Source: Symsagittifera roscoffensis
Taxonomy: Eukaryota; Xenacoelomorpha; Acoela; Convolutidae
DNA: 60,000 bases
NCBI RefSeq assembly: GCF_963678635.1
Contig: NC_087071.1
Location: 36,418,438 to 36,478,437 of the forward strand
Direction of reading: 5' to 3'
Positions within the stretch are counted from its first letter, which is position 1. Each line of letters begins with the position of its first letter. A model generated the notes under the pieces. The model saw nothing but the letters and a program-made list of their open reading frames with translations. It was not told the origin of the DNA and did not search any database. Shown here in pieces: positions 24,901 to 35,419 of this stretch. A program made the position numbers and the translations under genes.

Positions 24901-26250
24901 TTACTGGGAAAACCACTGGTTACTGGGCAAAGAGCACAAAAAGTTATAACACAATTTCAAAAAAAAAACAATTAAAATTTCAAATGTGGTGTCTTTTCTA
25001 GTTTTTCTAGTTGTCATTATTGACTCAAAATGAAAGCTAAAACTTTCTTAGATTTTTTTTTTATTCAAAAAGACACTTCTTTGTTATTCGCAGAATTTAA
25101 AAAGAAATGTCTTGAACTTAAAAAGTTCTTTAGGGGGGAGGATCTTAACTTGATCCAACTGCAACAATAAATGTGGACCTTAAAAGGCAAAAGATAATAG
25201 AAATGTCATAGGACACAACAGAAACTCTTTTAGTAGTTTTTTTGTTTATTCTCTGAAGCCCGTCTTTAGTTTAATTAATAACCATGTTCATTAACATGTT
25301 CAATATTATGTTCATTTATGACACTAAACAAGACGACCTTATTACTGATGTTCGTCAGCCAATTATTTTGTTTGCTCAGGGTAATGCAAGGGAAATTGTT
25401 TGTTAAAGTACCTTCTTAATAAAAGGGTGTTCATTCGCAGAAACATTCTGAATGCGAAAGATGTGAAATGATAACTATTAATGTTGCACAAAGTTCCACC
25501 TTTTCGGCAGTTTTGGCAATTATTTTTGTCTGCTAAAAAGGTTGATCGGAATGCCTGACATTATAACTTGAATTTGATTGGCTAAAATTAAAATTACCCA
25601 ATCAAATTTGATCGCATAATATCTAGCTTACAAAATAGAAAAATTGATTTGGGCCGTTTAGTGCATAATATCCATATCAATTCAAGCTATTTAAAATTCA
25701 GGCGATTTAACTCCTTTCTCTGCAAAATATTTTAGGCTAGGAAAGCAATAATTTCGATAGTTTTATTCGAAAAAAAACTGCAAGGATCAAGTTAACATCC
25801 TACCCCCCCCCCCCCCATCAAATAGACAAAGTTAAGATCCTCCACCCCAGCGCTTAATTTAAAGTAAATTTTCTAAGCGCTGCATGTAAAATGTTCGATT
25901 CTGATTGGCTGAAAATTCCCAACTTAGAACTAAGTTAACATCCTCCACCCTAAAGGTGTTTAGGGGGGAGGATGTTAACTGGATCCAACTGAACCAATGA
26001 ATGTGGCATAATAATGAACATGGTTTTTAATTACACTAAAGACGGAGAATAAACAAAAAAAAACTTTTAAAGGCAATATAGGATTTCAGATCTTTTTCCA
26101 ATCCATCAACTACAATTGAAACCGTGATGATGAGCTTTCTGATTTAAGGAAATAAAAAAAATTTGAAGTTCAAATTGTGTGTTTCAATTTTAGATTGATA
26201 TCGGTCCAGATTTGATTAAACGAACACTTTAAAAACTATCTCACAAAAAT
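18945..26250 (+). repeat. Four tandem units of about 1.8-1.9 kb
   Basis: Units start after the shared GAGTGCGGGTCCTCAT at about 18945, 20826, 22714 and 24507, and the last ends near 26250. Each holds, in order, GTTTGAACCACTTCAAG, a GGGGGGAGGATGTTAACTTG block, TTAATTAATAACCATGTTCA, TTGATTGGCTAAAATTA, an inverted CAAGTTAACATCCTCCCC block, a palindromic pair of the same motif, and the right end of the CGCACTCAG element. Units 1 and 2 are closest, and unit 3 and 4 have small deletions. The ORFs of 73-100 codons at 20174-20712 and 22143-22600 (-) are repeats of each other without motif support. Confidence 0.88.
19577..20530. mobile_element. Nested inverted-repeat cassette inside the 1.8-kb unit
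   Basis: GGGGGAGGATGTTAAC occurs forward at 19577, inverted near 20232, inverted near 20368 and forward near 20399. The last two face each other as a near-palindrome. Further in, GTTTATTCTC...TTAATTAATAACCATGTTC at about 19690-19740 reappears inverted at 20440-20510. This is the layout of one or two nested non-autonomous TIR elements. The same cassette occurs in the other three units with variable poly-C length. Confidence 0.5.
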
Positions 26251-28962
26251 TTTCCCTTACCTACATAACTTAATAAAAAATAACTCTAAATACGGTACGG
26301 TACCAGCACCGTTGCTTGTAACTCAACGCAGTTTAAAAGAAAGTCGCTCATTGATTCATTACATATAACATCGTCTACTCAAGTCTCGTCTACTTAGGTT
26401 AAAAGTGTGAAATCAAGATATAGAAGTCATGTCAGCTTTCAGGCTAGAATTACGCTGCTGAAATCATTTTTATAAATTTTTCTGACTTGTTTATTTTTTA
26501 CTGACTTGTTTATCTTTTCTAACCCTTTTGAGGTCCATGGCTCAGTAATAACATGGAAAAACGTAATAAACTGAAAAAAAAAGTTTTTTTTTTTATAATA
26601 TGAGATTTTTTGTAAGAATTATACCCCAGTACAACATTGCCGAAAAAAATAGTTCAACAGTGCCAAACATGAAAACTTTGTTCAACAGTGCCGAAACTTT
26701 CAGCATATTAAAGGCGGCAATCAAAGATTAAACGGCGATTGCTAACAATCTTAAGTGACACTTTTGGATTATGAGCACGAAATTTGCAACTTAGACGTCT
26801 TGGCGCCAAACTAATTGTTTAATTTGCAGTTGCAGACATATTGGCGCCAAATTTGGAGTGATTTTCTAGCTTTTAACACCTGTTTTTGTAACTTTTATAC
26901 AAGAAAAAAAATTGGAGCAAAATTCTTAATACAAAACTTTAATGTTCTCTACTTCCATGAACTCAAGATACAAGCTGAGCAACTTCTTAATTAATCTAAA
27001 CTTTTTTTTTCATATGACAAGACTGCTCGTATCAAGGTGAAGCTTTGAATGTTCCGACTGCCTTTTGAGGTCCATGGCTCAGTAATAACATGGAAAAATG
27101 TAATAAACTGAAAAAAAAGTTTTTTTTTCTAATATGAGATTTTTTGTAAGAATTATCCCCCCAAACACTATGTAAAGTAAAAAAGAATAGATTTTGCTCC
27201 TATTAACAAATTAATTATGGCAAAAAAGTTTACTTTGACCAACTTTGAACTATTTCTAGGATGGATTAAGTCTCCACTTACGCATTGGTAGCTAGAAATA
27301 TATCGCTCATTAATTGTCCCAAATTGGCCTAAATAGTAATTTTTAAACCCCGATAACTTTACGAAAAATGGTCCGAGGTTAAATTAAATATCTTTTCAAA
27401 TTTACGTTCAGGACAACAATTCTTTTTGAATGATATTTTAAAATTCTGTCAAAAATGGCTAGTTAAAAATTCGAACTTTGCCTGAAGAAAAAAAACCCAC
27501 CCCGAGCACAAATATTCCGTTACTTTCGTTACAAAAGTCAGAACAATGATGTTAAAAACGAACGAAGTTCAAATTGTGTGTTTCAATTTTAGATTGATAT
27601 CGGTCCAGATTTGATTAAACGAACACTTTAAAAACTATCTCACAAAAATTTTCCCTTACCTACATAACTTAATAAAAAATAACTCTAAATACGGTACGGT
27701 ACCAGCACCGTTGCTTGTAACTCAACGCAGTTTAAAAGAAAGTCGCTCATTGATTCATTACATATAACATCGTCTACTCAAGTCTCGTCTACTTAGGTTA
27801 AAAGTGTGAAATCAAGATATAGAAGTCATGTCAGCTTTCAGGCTAGAATTACGCTGCTGAAATCATTTTTATAAATTTTTCTGACTTGTTTGTTTTTTAC
27901 TGACTTGTTTATCTTTTCTAACCCTTTTGAGGTCCATGGCTCAGTAATAACATGGAAAAACGTAATAAACTGAAAAAAAAAGTTTTTTTTTTATAAAATG
28001 AGATTTTTTGTAAGAATTATCCCCCAGTACAACATTGCCGAAAAAAATAGTTCAACAGCGCCAAACATGAAAACTTTGTTCAACAGTGCCGAAACTTTCA
28101 GCATATTAAAGGCGGCAATCAAAGATTAAACGGCGATTGCTAACAATCTTAAGTGACACTTTTGGATTATGAGCACGAAATTTGCAACTTAGACGTCTTG
28201 GCGCCAAACTAATTGTTTAATTTGCAGTTGCAGACATATTGGCGCCAAATTTGGAGTGATTTTCTAGCTTTTAACACCTATTTTTGTAACTATTATACAA
28301 GAAAAAAAATTGGAGCAAAATTCTTAATACAAAACTTTAATGTTCTCTACTTCCATGAACTCAAGATACAAGCTGAGCAACTTCTTAATTAATCTAAACT
28401 TTTTTTTTCATATGACAAGACTGCTCGTATCAAGGTGAAGCTTTGAATGTTCCGACTGCCTTTTGAGGTCCATGGCTCAGTAATAACATGGAAAAATGTA
28501 ATAAACTGAAAAAAAAGTTTTTTTTTCTAATATGAGATTTTTTGTAAGAATTATCCCCCCAAACACTATGTAAAGTAAAAAAGAATAGATTTTGCTCCTA
28601 TTAACAAATTAATTATGGCAAAAAAGTTTACTTTGACCAACTTTGAACTATTTCTAGGATGGATTAAGTCTCCACTTACGCATTGGTAGCTAGAAATATA
28701 TCGCTCATTAATTGTCCCAAATTGGCCTAAATAGTAATTTTTAAACCCCGATAACTTTACGAAAAATGGTCCGAGGTTAAATTAAATATCTTTTCAAATT
28801 TACGTTCAGGACAACAATTCTTTTTGAATGATATTTTAAAATTCCGTCAAAAATGGCTAGTTAAAAATTCGAACTTTGCCTGAAGAAAAAAAACCCACCC
28901 CGAGCACAAATATTCCGTTACTTTCGTTACAAAAGTAAGAACAATGATGTTAAAAACGAACG
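26165..28962 (+). repeat. 1,399-bp tandem duplication
   Basis: Bases 26165-27563 recur as 27564-28962 with an offset of exactly 1,399 and only a few single-base differences. The join reads AACGAACG followed by AAGTTCAAATTG, while the second copy continues AACGAACGCAGTTG. The unit includes the end of the last 1.8-kb unit and, in reverse orientation, most of the dispersed GGAGCAAAATCTAT-family repeat. No gene is seen. Confidence 0.9.
26519..26630 (+). repeat. About 105-bp direct repeat inside the 1,399-bp unit
   Basis: The text from CTTTTGAGGTCCATGGCTC through AACATGGAAAAA to TTTTTTGTAAGAATTAT occurs here and again at about 27058-27165. It also occurs at the matching positions of the second unit (27918-28025 and 28457-28560). 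The four copies differ mainly in A/T run length. Confidence 0.75.
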
Positions 28963-30229
28963 CAGTTGTTATTGCTTTTCAAAATCATTCTCTATTATTC
29001 CTTGAGAACGCATTCTAAATTGTTTCTAGCGTTCTAACCTTGAAAATTGGACATTTTTGATGACTAGACTTTTTTGAGTTTTTTTATAAAGTATTTCTAC
29101 GGTCATTTCTATCAGCAGGGAAAAAAAACAGGCATCAATCTCCATTTTCTTGCAAATTGAGCTCGCAGAGTTCATATCATTTCAACTTTGTATATTTTTC
29201 ATGGCCAAAAACAATCGTTTACTTTTTTGTTTGTAGGAAAAAAACGAAGCGTGCCCGTCGGTTTCAAGCATTTTTGTCATCTTCCAATTTGCTTCCGTCA
29301 GATGGTAGAGAAAAAACTCTATTGTTTTCTTCATTATTCTCGACCTTGATCGCTATGATGACAATCTGGTGGACAGATTTTATCTTTTGGCAATAAAAGT
29401 TGAATGTTGAAAATGAATTAGCAAAAAATCTAAAAGGTTGGATTAGATAGTGCTTTTAAAAAAAATTGTTTTCTCCGGCAATGACCAATGACCCCGACGC
29501 CTAAAACGAAAAAAATTTTTGCGAAAGATGATTCTCTCAATTAGTTCTTCAACATCAAGTCATTCCTTACAAATCCATGGCTGCTCCAGACACATTACGT
29601 TATGTTTGAACCAGGAAAATGTAAGAAAGTGATGCAGGTCTCCATGAGCTATTCTGGGACTCCAAATGTTTCCAACTTTTATTTGATAAGGTTTCAGTTC
29701 TGTCCCGCTTTCCAAACCCCTTCTTTAGTTCGGTAAAAATATGACCAATAGCACTAAACCCATTATGAATTTCTAGTGAGAGATTTTTCCGCTCTCATTT
29801 TGTCGCAAATCAGCAGATGATCATAGAAATAAATCGAGGGCTAGGATTATTTACAAAAACGCACCAGAAAAACCCTCCCATTTTTTTTTTGCTTTTAGAA
29901 CACATAACAAAAAACAAACAGCAAACAATGCACTATGAAAAATGCGCTGTGATTCTATTATCTGTTTTGAAACTCAAACAGCAAAAATTGAGCATAAACA
30001 TATTGCTCGATTTAACGTACTATCACTGATTTATGAGAAAAAATTGTTTGACATTGAGGGTTTTATAATTTTCTTCCTAGCGATTTATTAAACGTCAAGA
30101 AAGTTGCCATACATAGAAAGTTACCAAATAGAACATCAGTGAGCTATTGTCAATCACTTTCATCAATTGTTTAAAGGTTGCATAGTTTTACTTTTATGAT
30201 TTTTCTTGAAAAACTTGTTGATCATATTT
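28963..30229. other. Gene-free stretch
   Basis: I see no supported gene. ORFs of 79 codons (29157) and 70 codons (29817) lack motifs, and there are no exon-like flanks. No repeat shared with the rest of the window was recognised. Confidence 0.5.
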
Positions 30230-30820
30230 TTACCCATTGATCTCGTGCATCAGAAGACCTTTTCCAAATCCAATTTTCACAATAATTTTAACATCACATT
30301 CAATGTGGTAGTAGGAATAAAGATAATTAAGGGGCTTGCTTTCGTCTGAGTAATCTGTCAAACTTCGGAAATACTCAGCTGGAGTTAGAAATGCGTCTCT
30401 GAAACCATTCATAAAATAGTATTTATATTGACCTTTGCAGCAACCTCCTTGAATTACGTAAAAGTTGTGTTTTTCGTATACTGATTCGAATAAATTTTTG
30501 AATTGCTCAAAGCCATTTCGTTTCAAAGCATGAACACCCCTCATGTAGTTCAAACTATCAGTATTTGGTGATTCGAATGCAGGCAAGTTTTCTCCAGCGT
30601 ACTGAATATCGAATGAAGTTAAACAGTAGTAGTTGCTCATTGATTTACAGAACAAAACTAGCGGGTTATAAGGGACATCAACGGGGATTGTAAATATAAT
30701 TGATGACCAAATTGTATCCAATGATGATAAAACCACAAGATCATTTGCGCAAAAGACAAAATTAGATATAAAAACACCGAAACATAATATTTTTAGCAGT
30801 GACTCAACAATTTTCTTCAT
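30230..30820 (-). CDS. Small secreted protein of unknown function
   Basis: This 196-codon single-exon frame starts with ATG. The first about 25 residues are a typical signal peptide: a Lys-Lys start, a hydrophobic core LLKILCFGVFISNFVF, then an A-N cleavage-like site. The mature part has about five cysteines (FCK, YYC, a GGCC pair, IEC), many aromatic residues and no other membrane segment, so it is probably secreted. I recognise no family. It stands alone between the tandem repeats and a MITE, and no poly(A) or promoter assignment is safe. Its length, ATG and signal peptide make it the best host-gene candidate here. It could also be one exon of a larger gene or a tandem-family effector. Confidence 0.6.
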   Translation of the reverse strand: MKKIVESLLKILCFGVFISNFVFCANDLVVLSSLDTIWSSIIFTIPVDVPYNPLVLFCKSMSNYYCLTSFDIQYAGENLPAFESPNTDSLNYMRGVHALKRNGFEQFKNLFESVYEKHNFYVIQGGCCKGQYKYYFMNGFRDAFLTPAEYFRSLTDYSDESKPLNYLYSYYHIECDVKIIVKIGFGKGLLMHEING

Positions 30821-30857
30821 TCTATATCAGTATATCAATGTGATTAAACTCGTGCCA

Positions 30858-31358
30858 GGACATTTGTGTCCCAGACATTTATGACCGGATTAACTTGATA
30901 AGCTCTCAATAGGAAGGATTAAATCGATAAGGCCACGCAACTGAGCGATTAGACCAGAAATTATTTCGCGCACTTTGCCCATTTTTGGGTTTTTTAATTT
31001 CAAATATTGACTAAATTATGAAAATTTTTTGTCGAGCCCGAGATGTTAACTTCATCCCTTTTGACCTTGAGATTTATGACTTCATCACTCGGCCAAATGC
31101 GCTTTTAAATTTCAAATTTTTCTTGAAAGTTTTGTCTCACTTTGACTGTTCTATGGTTAATTGGTACGCATAAAATCTACTTAAAGAACGATCAAACAAC
31201 CTCAAAAGAACAAAGCATTAAAGATCACAAGGTCAAATCAAAGAAATTAATTTCGCAAAACAATTTCGGACAATTTTGTCTGGGACATAAATTTTTGGTA
31301 CCATTTTACCATTTCGGACTGTTTTGTCAGATACACAAATGTCTGGGACACAAATGTC
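30858..31358. mobile_element. MITE with 22-bp perfect terminal inverted repeats
   Basis: GACATTTGTGTCCCAGAC at the left end is matched, as an exact reverse complement over 22 bases, at 31337-31358. The interior (about 460 bp) has no significant frame, and the 76-codon ORF at 31142-31372 runs over the right terminus and is not credible. No clear target duplication is visible at the edges. It lies 37 bases upstream of the start codon of the secreted-protein gene. Confidence 0.65.
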
Positions 31359-32239
31359 GATGCTCTGATTAAATTATTATTTGCTACTACACTTGAACAA
31401 CCGGTTATTCATGCAGTGATTAGTGAAAACAAACAAAAAATGGCATTTTGTTTATCAATTTCTCAAAGCTTACGAGATCCAGTTTCGTCCAAATTAAAGT
31501 CCAAATATCCTTTCAAGGTTACAACTCCGTTAACAAGCTAGCAAAATATAATAATGAAAACCCAACTACAAACTGTTGCGTAACCCAAAAGCAATTAATT
31601 GTTACGTGTTTTTTTTCAGCACATTTTGTTGGTCGCGGAATTTGGAACGAGTAATATAACTATAGCAATGAGTAAGCATTCGGAGCTTCACTATGTTGTA
31701 AGTATTTATCTTTTGATTCAACAGCAGTAAAAGGCTAAAAAAAACAGCGTTGTAGCAAATTCAACAGTACTTATCCATCCTTGTTGCTTAATCGGCTTAC
31801 GTCTCAAAATACACAGTTTAATTTCGCACTCATCTTAACGTCAATATCCTTCTTAGTCAAATCATTCCTAAAGTCTTGATGAAAAATGAACGGTTGATTT
31901 GTTTTGTAAAAAACTAACCGTAAAAAAACACATTTTTGGAAAGCACATATACAACCAGGGGTCGATTTAGGAGACAATGTAGATGGATAATTGACTCCAA
32001 ACTCGTCAATAGATCCCTTTGGTATTTTTATGACATTCGTGTTTTGTCATCAAAGCCTAGAAATTTCCTGAAGACGACTTAGGTGCGTACATCTGATAGC
32101 GCCAAACAAAACGAGTTTTCAGTAAAAACTAGTTTTTGATTGGATTTAAAAACTGATTATTTTGAACACATTGTTTTGACGCTTCTTGTCAGGCATAGAT
32201 CAATAAATACCACATAAAAATTATAGATCTACCCCAGTT
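31359..32239. other. Gene-free left flank of the Polinton
   Basis: No supported gene lies here. The 68-codon ORF at 31448 has no motif. A stretch near 31960-32030 (GGGGTCGATTTAGGAG...CCCTTTGGTATTTTTATGA) faintly resembles the GGGGCGGATTTAGA repeat seen at 112-240. Confidence 0.5.
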
Positions 32240-32245
32240 TATATA
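32240..32245. other. Target-site duplication TATATA, left
   Basis: The six bases TATATA directly precede the first base of the Polinton (AGTAGTACTG). The same six follow its last base at 50461-50466. A 6-bp duplication is the known mark of Polinton integrase. Confidence 0.85.
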
Positions 32246-32487
32246 AGTAGTACTGTAATCCGCCGTGTGTCCTTAGGGGGGGGGGGTCTTTTCGACGGTA
32301 GGGGTCTTTGGGGTCCTACCAAAAGTAGGGTCCAAAAGGACCCATTTTTTTTAAAGACCCCAAAGTACCCTGCCCGAAATAAAAAGACCCCTCTCTTAGG
32401 ACACCCGACAGACAAAATACTTTGGTATTTATTTTCGCGCGGTGGTTAAATTTAATCCCTTCCAAACTTTCCCACCACTAAATAAGT
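32246..32487 (+). repeat. Polinton left terminal inverted repeat
   Basis: This is about 242 bp and runs from AGTAGTACTG through a GC-rich block (ACGGTAGGGGTCTTTGGGG, AAAAGGACCC) to TTCGCGCGGTGG and CACTAAATAAGT. It matches the reverse complement of 50218-50460 with a handful of differences. The GC-rich block contains its own short inverted words (GGGTCTTT/AAAGACCC, GGTCCTA/TAGGACC). The 60-codon ORF at 32267 lies entirely in the repeat and is not a gene. Confidence 0.93.
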
Positions 32488-33040
32488 ATGGGTATATCCG
32501 GCTGCGGTTTTTTTGCTTATTTTTATCTAAAAGCTAATCCTTTTCGTTCATATAAATATGAGTTTACATAAAGTACCATTCATATTTCCTTTTAAAAACT
32601 TTTGGTAATTATTGTCCGTTTCTCTTTCTTATTTTATTTTCAAACTTATTTCCAAGTCTCCCTTATTTTCGACTTGCACCATTTTGATTCTTTTAGCCTT
32701 ACTATTAGCTTACTTTGGGAAACTAAATACGCAATCCTTCGCTCCTGCTTCAAGGGTAAGTTGCAATTACCAGTCTCTTTTGCGCCTGTCTATTTAACTT
32801 ACAACAATGTTTGTTGAATGTTTTATATTTACAAATGTACAACCGTAATTCCAAGTAACGAGGTAATTTAGCCGACATTTTCAAGTGAAAAATTTTATTG
32901 ATCAATTTTATCAAGTTTTCTCCTTTTTTCTGACTAGAACGAATAGACGCTTCTGTTAGAATGAATGGATTATTGATAGGCGGAGGGTCTCTTGAACTGC
33001 TAGCTGCGCTTTCTTCTTGAAGCTCTTCCTCCGTATAGCT
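32488..33040. other. Polinton left subterminal region, no assigned gene
   Basis: A plus-strand hydrophobic frame at about 32612-32756 (with TILILLALLLAYF) ends at a consensus donor, AAGG|GTAAGT. It is preceded by a pyrimidine-rich run ending in CCAAG, so it could be a short exon. It has no ATG start. Nothing else is recognised before the PolB stop at 33041. Confidence 0.3.
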
Positions 33041-33432
33041 TTATTGAAGAAAGCCACAATCTGGGACCCAGAATTCCGGCGATTGCCAGCTTTCGCTGTT
33101 TTCGCTGCTATAAGTCGGGGTATTTGTCAACTGTGAGTTTGCCCACTCGCTTTCTTCCGCAATGGCCTCGAAGAACACATTTTCTTCTGTAGACCTGTGT
33201 CCAAAGGGCAATGTAGCTATCCCGTCGAATAGTAAGAACCGCTTACTATCGAAGGGTGAAAGGGCAATTCGGTTCTGCGCTATGGTTATGTTGGTATGGG
33301 CTTTCGATTTTATTGAGTAGTTGTATATACGAAGGGTTTTTCCACTCAGTAATGTTTCCCTGAACCACTGGTGTGTAAGTTGCTGCTGGGAGTGTTGCAC
33401 TACTCCTTTTGCACTCCTCTTGCTAGTTGAAT
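33041..33432 (-). CDS. PolB: PolB C-terminal thumb exon
   Basis: This exon follows intron 2 and reads STSKRSAKGVVQHSQQQLTH, then IALSPFDSKRFLLFDGIATLPFGH, a block that closes Polinton PolB (the SPFDxKR...GH motif). An acidic, Ser-rich tail follows to TAA at 33041. Residues upstream of the acceptor in the open frame are intronic and should not be counted. Confidence 0.82.
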
Positions 33433-33937
33433 CTAAATGAAGAACAAAGATTAGCCCATAAACATATTTAAGCTTTGTAAGCCCATAAAAATTCGCAAGC
33501 CCAGTTCTAGTTTTAATAACGAAAACGGTTCCCAAAATTGAATATTTTGAAGACTCAATATCCAATAACATTCCAATTTTTTCAATTCCAAAAAGTTTAA
33601 ATATCTTAATTCATTCCAAATCATAATAATTCTAAATCGTGTCATTATCAAAAAATTATTCCATGTCAAAATTTTAAATTTGTTCACGTCAAAAGTTACA
33701 AAAGTGCGTTTGTGGTGAGTATTTGTTTAAAACATTTTAAATGATGAATGGTTCTTCATTTTAAGTTTTTAAATGAAGAATCAGAGCCTTTCAGGGCTAG
33801 TTATGTCTAATTAAATTGACAGGGATCAACAAAAGTTATTAATTTGGTCCCAACAAGATCCAAAACCCCAATGAAGGGAACCCTTAATGTAAGGAAATGA
33901 AGGGGGCTTGGAGAGGTGCTTTTTTTTCAATACTAAC
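33433..33937 (-). other. Spliceosomal intron 2 of PolB, 505 bp
   Basis: The donor is TATGCAG|GTTAGT and the acceptor CTTTGTTCTTCATTTAG|ATTC on the minus strand. The latter has a good pyrimidine tract. Splicing joins LKYA to STSKRSAKGV through a split Asp codon, the normal thumb sequence. The intron has stops in all frames, and the ORF at 33451-33687 is inside it and is not a gene. Confidence 0.72.
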
Positions 33938-34018
33938 CTGCATATTTCAACGAGTAGAGCATTGGTTTCAACGCGATGGAATCTGCAATGATTTTTCCCG
34001 CCGCCTCGTCCTTAAATT

Positions 34019-35029
34019 TCAATCAACCTTCTTATTCACATTGCTGAATAAGAAGTGATCGCTTGGGTAGTTGAAAAAATCGAAACTATCGGTCAGTTTT
34101 TGCAGATCTGCGTATACGTCTTCGGTTTTTATCGCATAAATAAACAAATCTGTGTCACTGTATAGCAATTCAAGGTTCATGCTTGCTTTCATTTGCCGAT
34201 AATGAAAGTAAAACATGAATCTTTTCGACAAATCCAAAATACTTGCACCAATTATCATGGGTTTGTCCCACAAAATACTCGTTACAGCAAAACAAACAGT
34301 AGCAACTTCCTCGTCGATTATCTGGAAGCTTTTCATTGTGCTCAAAGCTGTTTTTTGAAGCAATTCTCTTTCGTTTCTAATAATTTCTAGTTTTTTGCGT
34401 CCTAATTTTGATTCCATAGTTTTACCGAATGTTGAATTTACGATGAGCTTGTAAAAGTTCTCTTCAAATTTGTTGCGCGCTGACATTCTCAATTGAGTGT
34501 TTAAATCGACAAAGGGCTCCATCCATCTACCTTGACGAAATTTTAAGACCTTAATCAATTTGGTAACTCTAAAGCCTAGTTCTATGTAGAGTTTTAATGA
34601 AAGGTAGTGCAGAACGTAGCCTTCCTTTGGATCTAATATTTGAACCAGTTTTGGTACCTTTGGTAGCGACGTGACCCCCCTCTCCCCTAACATCTGTATT
34701 TGCTCGTTACTTAGTTTATCCGTGCCGATAACTTCACGTGAGGGTGCTAGCGGGTAGTCTGCAAAGTAATCTTGAAGTTCTTCAGGTATACTGAGATCCA
34801 CTTCCAAAATGTATCCCCACTCAGATTTATTGTCGGTTTGCAAAATATATTCGAGTCTTTCCTCAACTATTGAGAAATCTTTGATGGGAAGGGGACAGTG
34901 TTTCATAATACCCCCGTATAAATTGTTAGCGTCTATATTCAATAGATAGCTAGAGGGCTCTTCAGGATTGTAGTCTTCGAGGTATTTGTTGTTGGCTTTA
35001 AAAAAACGGCGTGCATATATCGATGACAT
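34019..35029 (-). CDS. PolB: PolB palm domain (motifs A, B, C)
   Basis: The 336-codon frame holds the catalytic core. Motif A is LNIDANNLYGG (about residues 30-40), motif B is FYKLIVNSTFGKTMES (about 192-207), and motif C is LLYSDTDLF (about 289-297), with both catalytic Asp positions kept. FKANNKYL near the start is the usual lead-in. The ATG used to open the frame is internal to the gene. A one-base shift near 34015 leads into KFKDEAAGKII and then the intron donor at 33937. The enzyme would copy the whole element with a terminal-protein-like primer. Confidence 0.92.
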   Translation of the reverse strand: MSSIYARRFFKANNKYLEDYNPEEPSSYLLNIDANNLYGGIMKHCPLPIKDFSIVEERLEYILQTDNKSEWGYILEVDLSIPEELQDYFADYPLAPSREVIGTDKLSNEQIQMLGERGVTSLPKVPKLVQILDPKEGYVLHYLSLKLYIELGFRVTKLIKVLKFRQGRWMEPFVDLNTQLRMSARNKFEENFYKLIVNSTFGKTMESKLGRKKLEIIRNERELLQKTALSTMKSFQIIDEEVATVCFAVTSILWDKPMIIGASILDLSKRFMFYFHYRQMKASMNLELLYSDTDLFIYAIKTEDVYADLQKLTDSFDFFNYPSDHFLFSNVNKKVD

Positions 35030-35039
35030 CCCTCCCCGT

Positions 35040-35413
35040 AATCATTTTTTGAACCATTTTCAAATGCTCCCTTTCAGTAAGTAACTTGAGGTCTGCATTG
35101 CAGACTTTTAAGAATGCATCGCCCGAGAGGTTACTAGCCGTGAAGTAGCATGCACAATCTAATCCGTACGTTTCGTAACAAACTTCACGAAAAGCTTCGA
35201 ATACTGAAGCGAGTAGTAGGACGTCCGTTGCTAGGTATACATCATGGTACTCGCGAAAACTTTAATGGCATGGTTGTACTGATTTTTCGAAACACTTATT
35301 TCCCCTCCCTGTAAAGTGTTGCTCCACATTTTTCTAGGTGGCAGTCGGGTTTCTCGAAACTTTTCAAAACTACTAAAGTATGAATACGGGTAGAAACCTT
35401 TTTGTTTTAGCAA
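35040..35413 (-). pseudogene. PolB: PolB segment between exonuclease and palm, frameshifted
   Basis: Down to 35231 the frame is KGFYPYSYF...TRLPPRKMW, in frame with the exonuclease block. From about 35250 the coding moves by one base into YHDVYLATDVLLLASVF and then GLDCACYFTASNL and GDAFLK, the usual pre-palm region. Another shift near 35040 is needed to reach the palm frame. Both shifts are single-base in type, and the second is next to an A-run. Confidence 0.75.
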
Positions 35414-35419
35414 TGCTAT

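Noticed and set aside
32267-32449. 60-codon ORF in the left Polinton TIR
   Set aside because: It lies wholly within the inverted repeat, starts without ATG and reflects the GC-rich repeat composition.
33451-33687. 78-codon ORF next to the PolB C-terminus
   Set aside because: It lies inside the inferred second intron of PolB.
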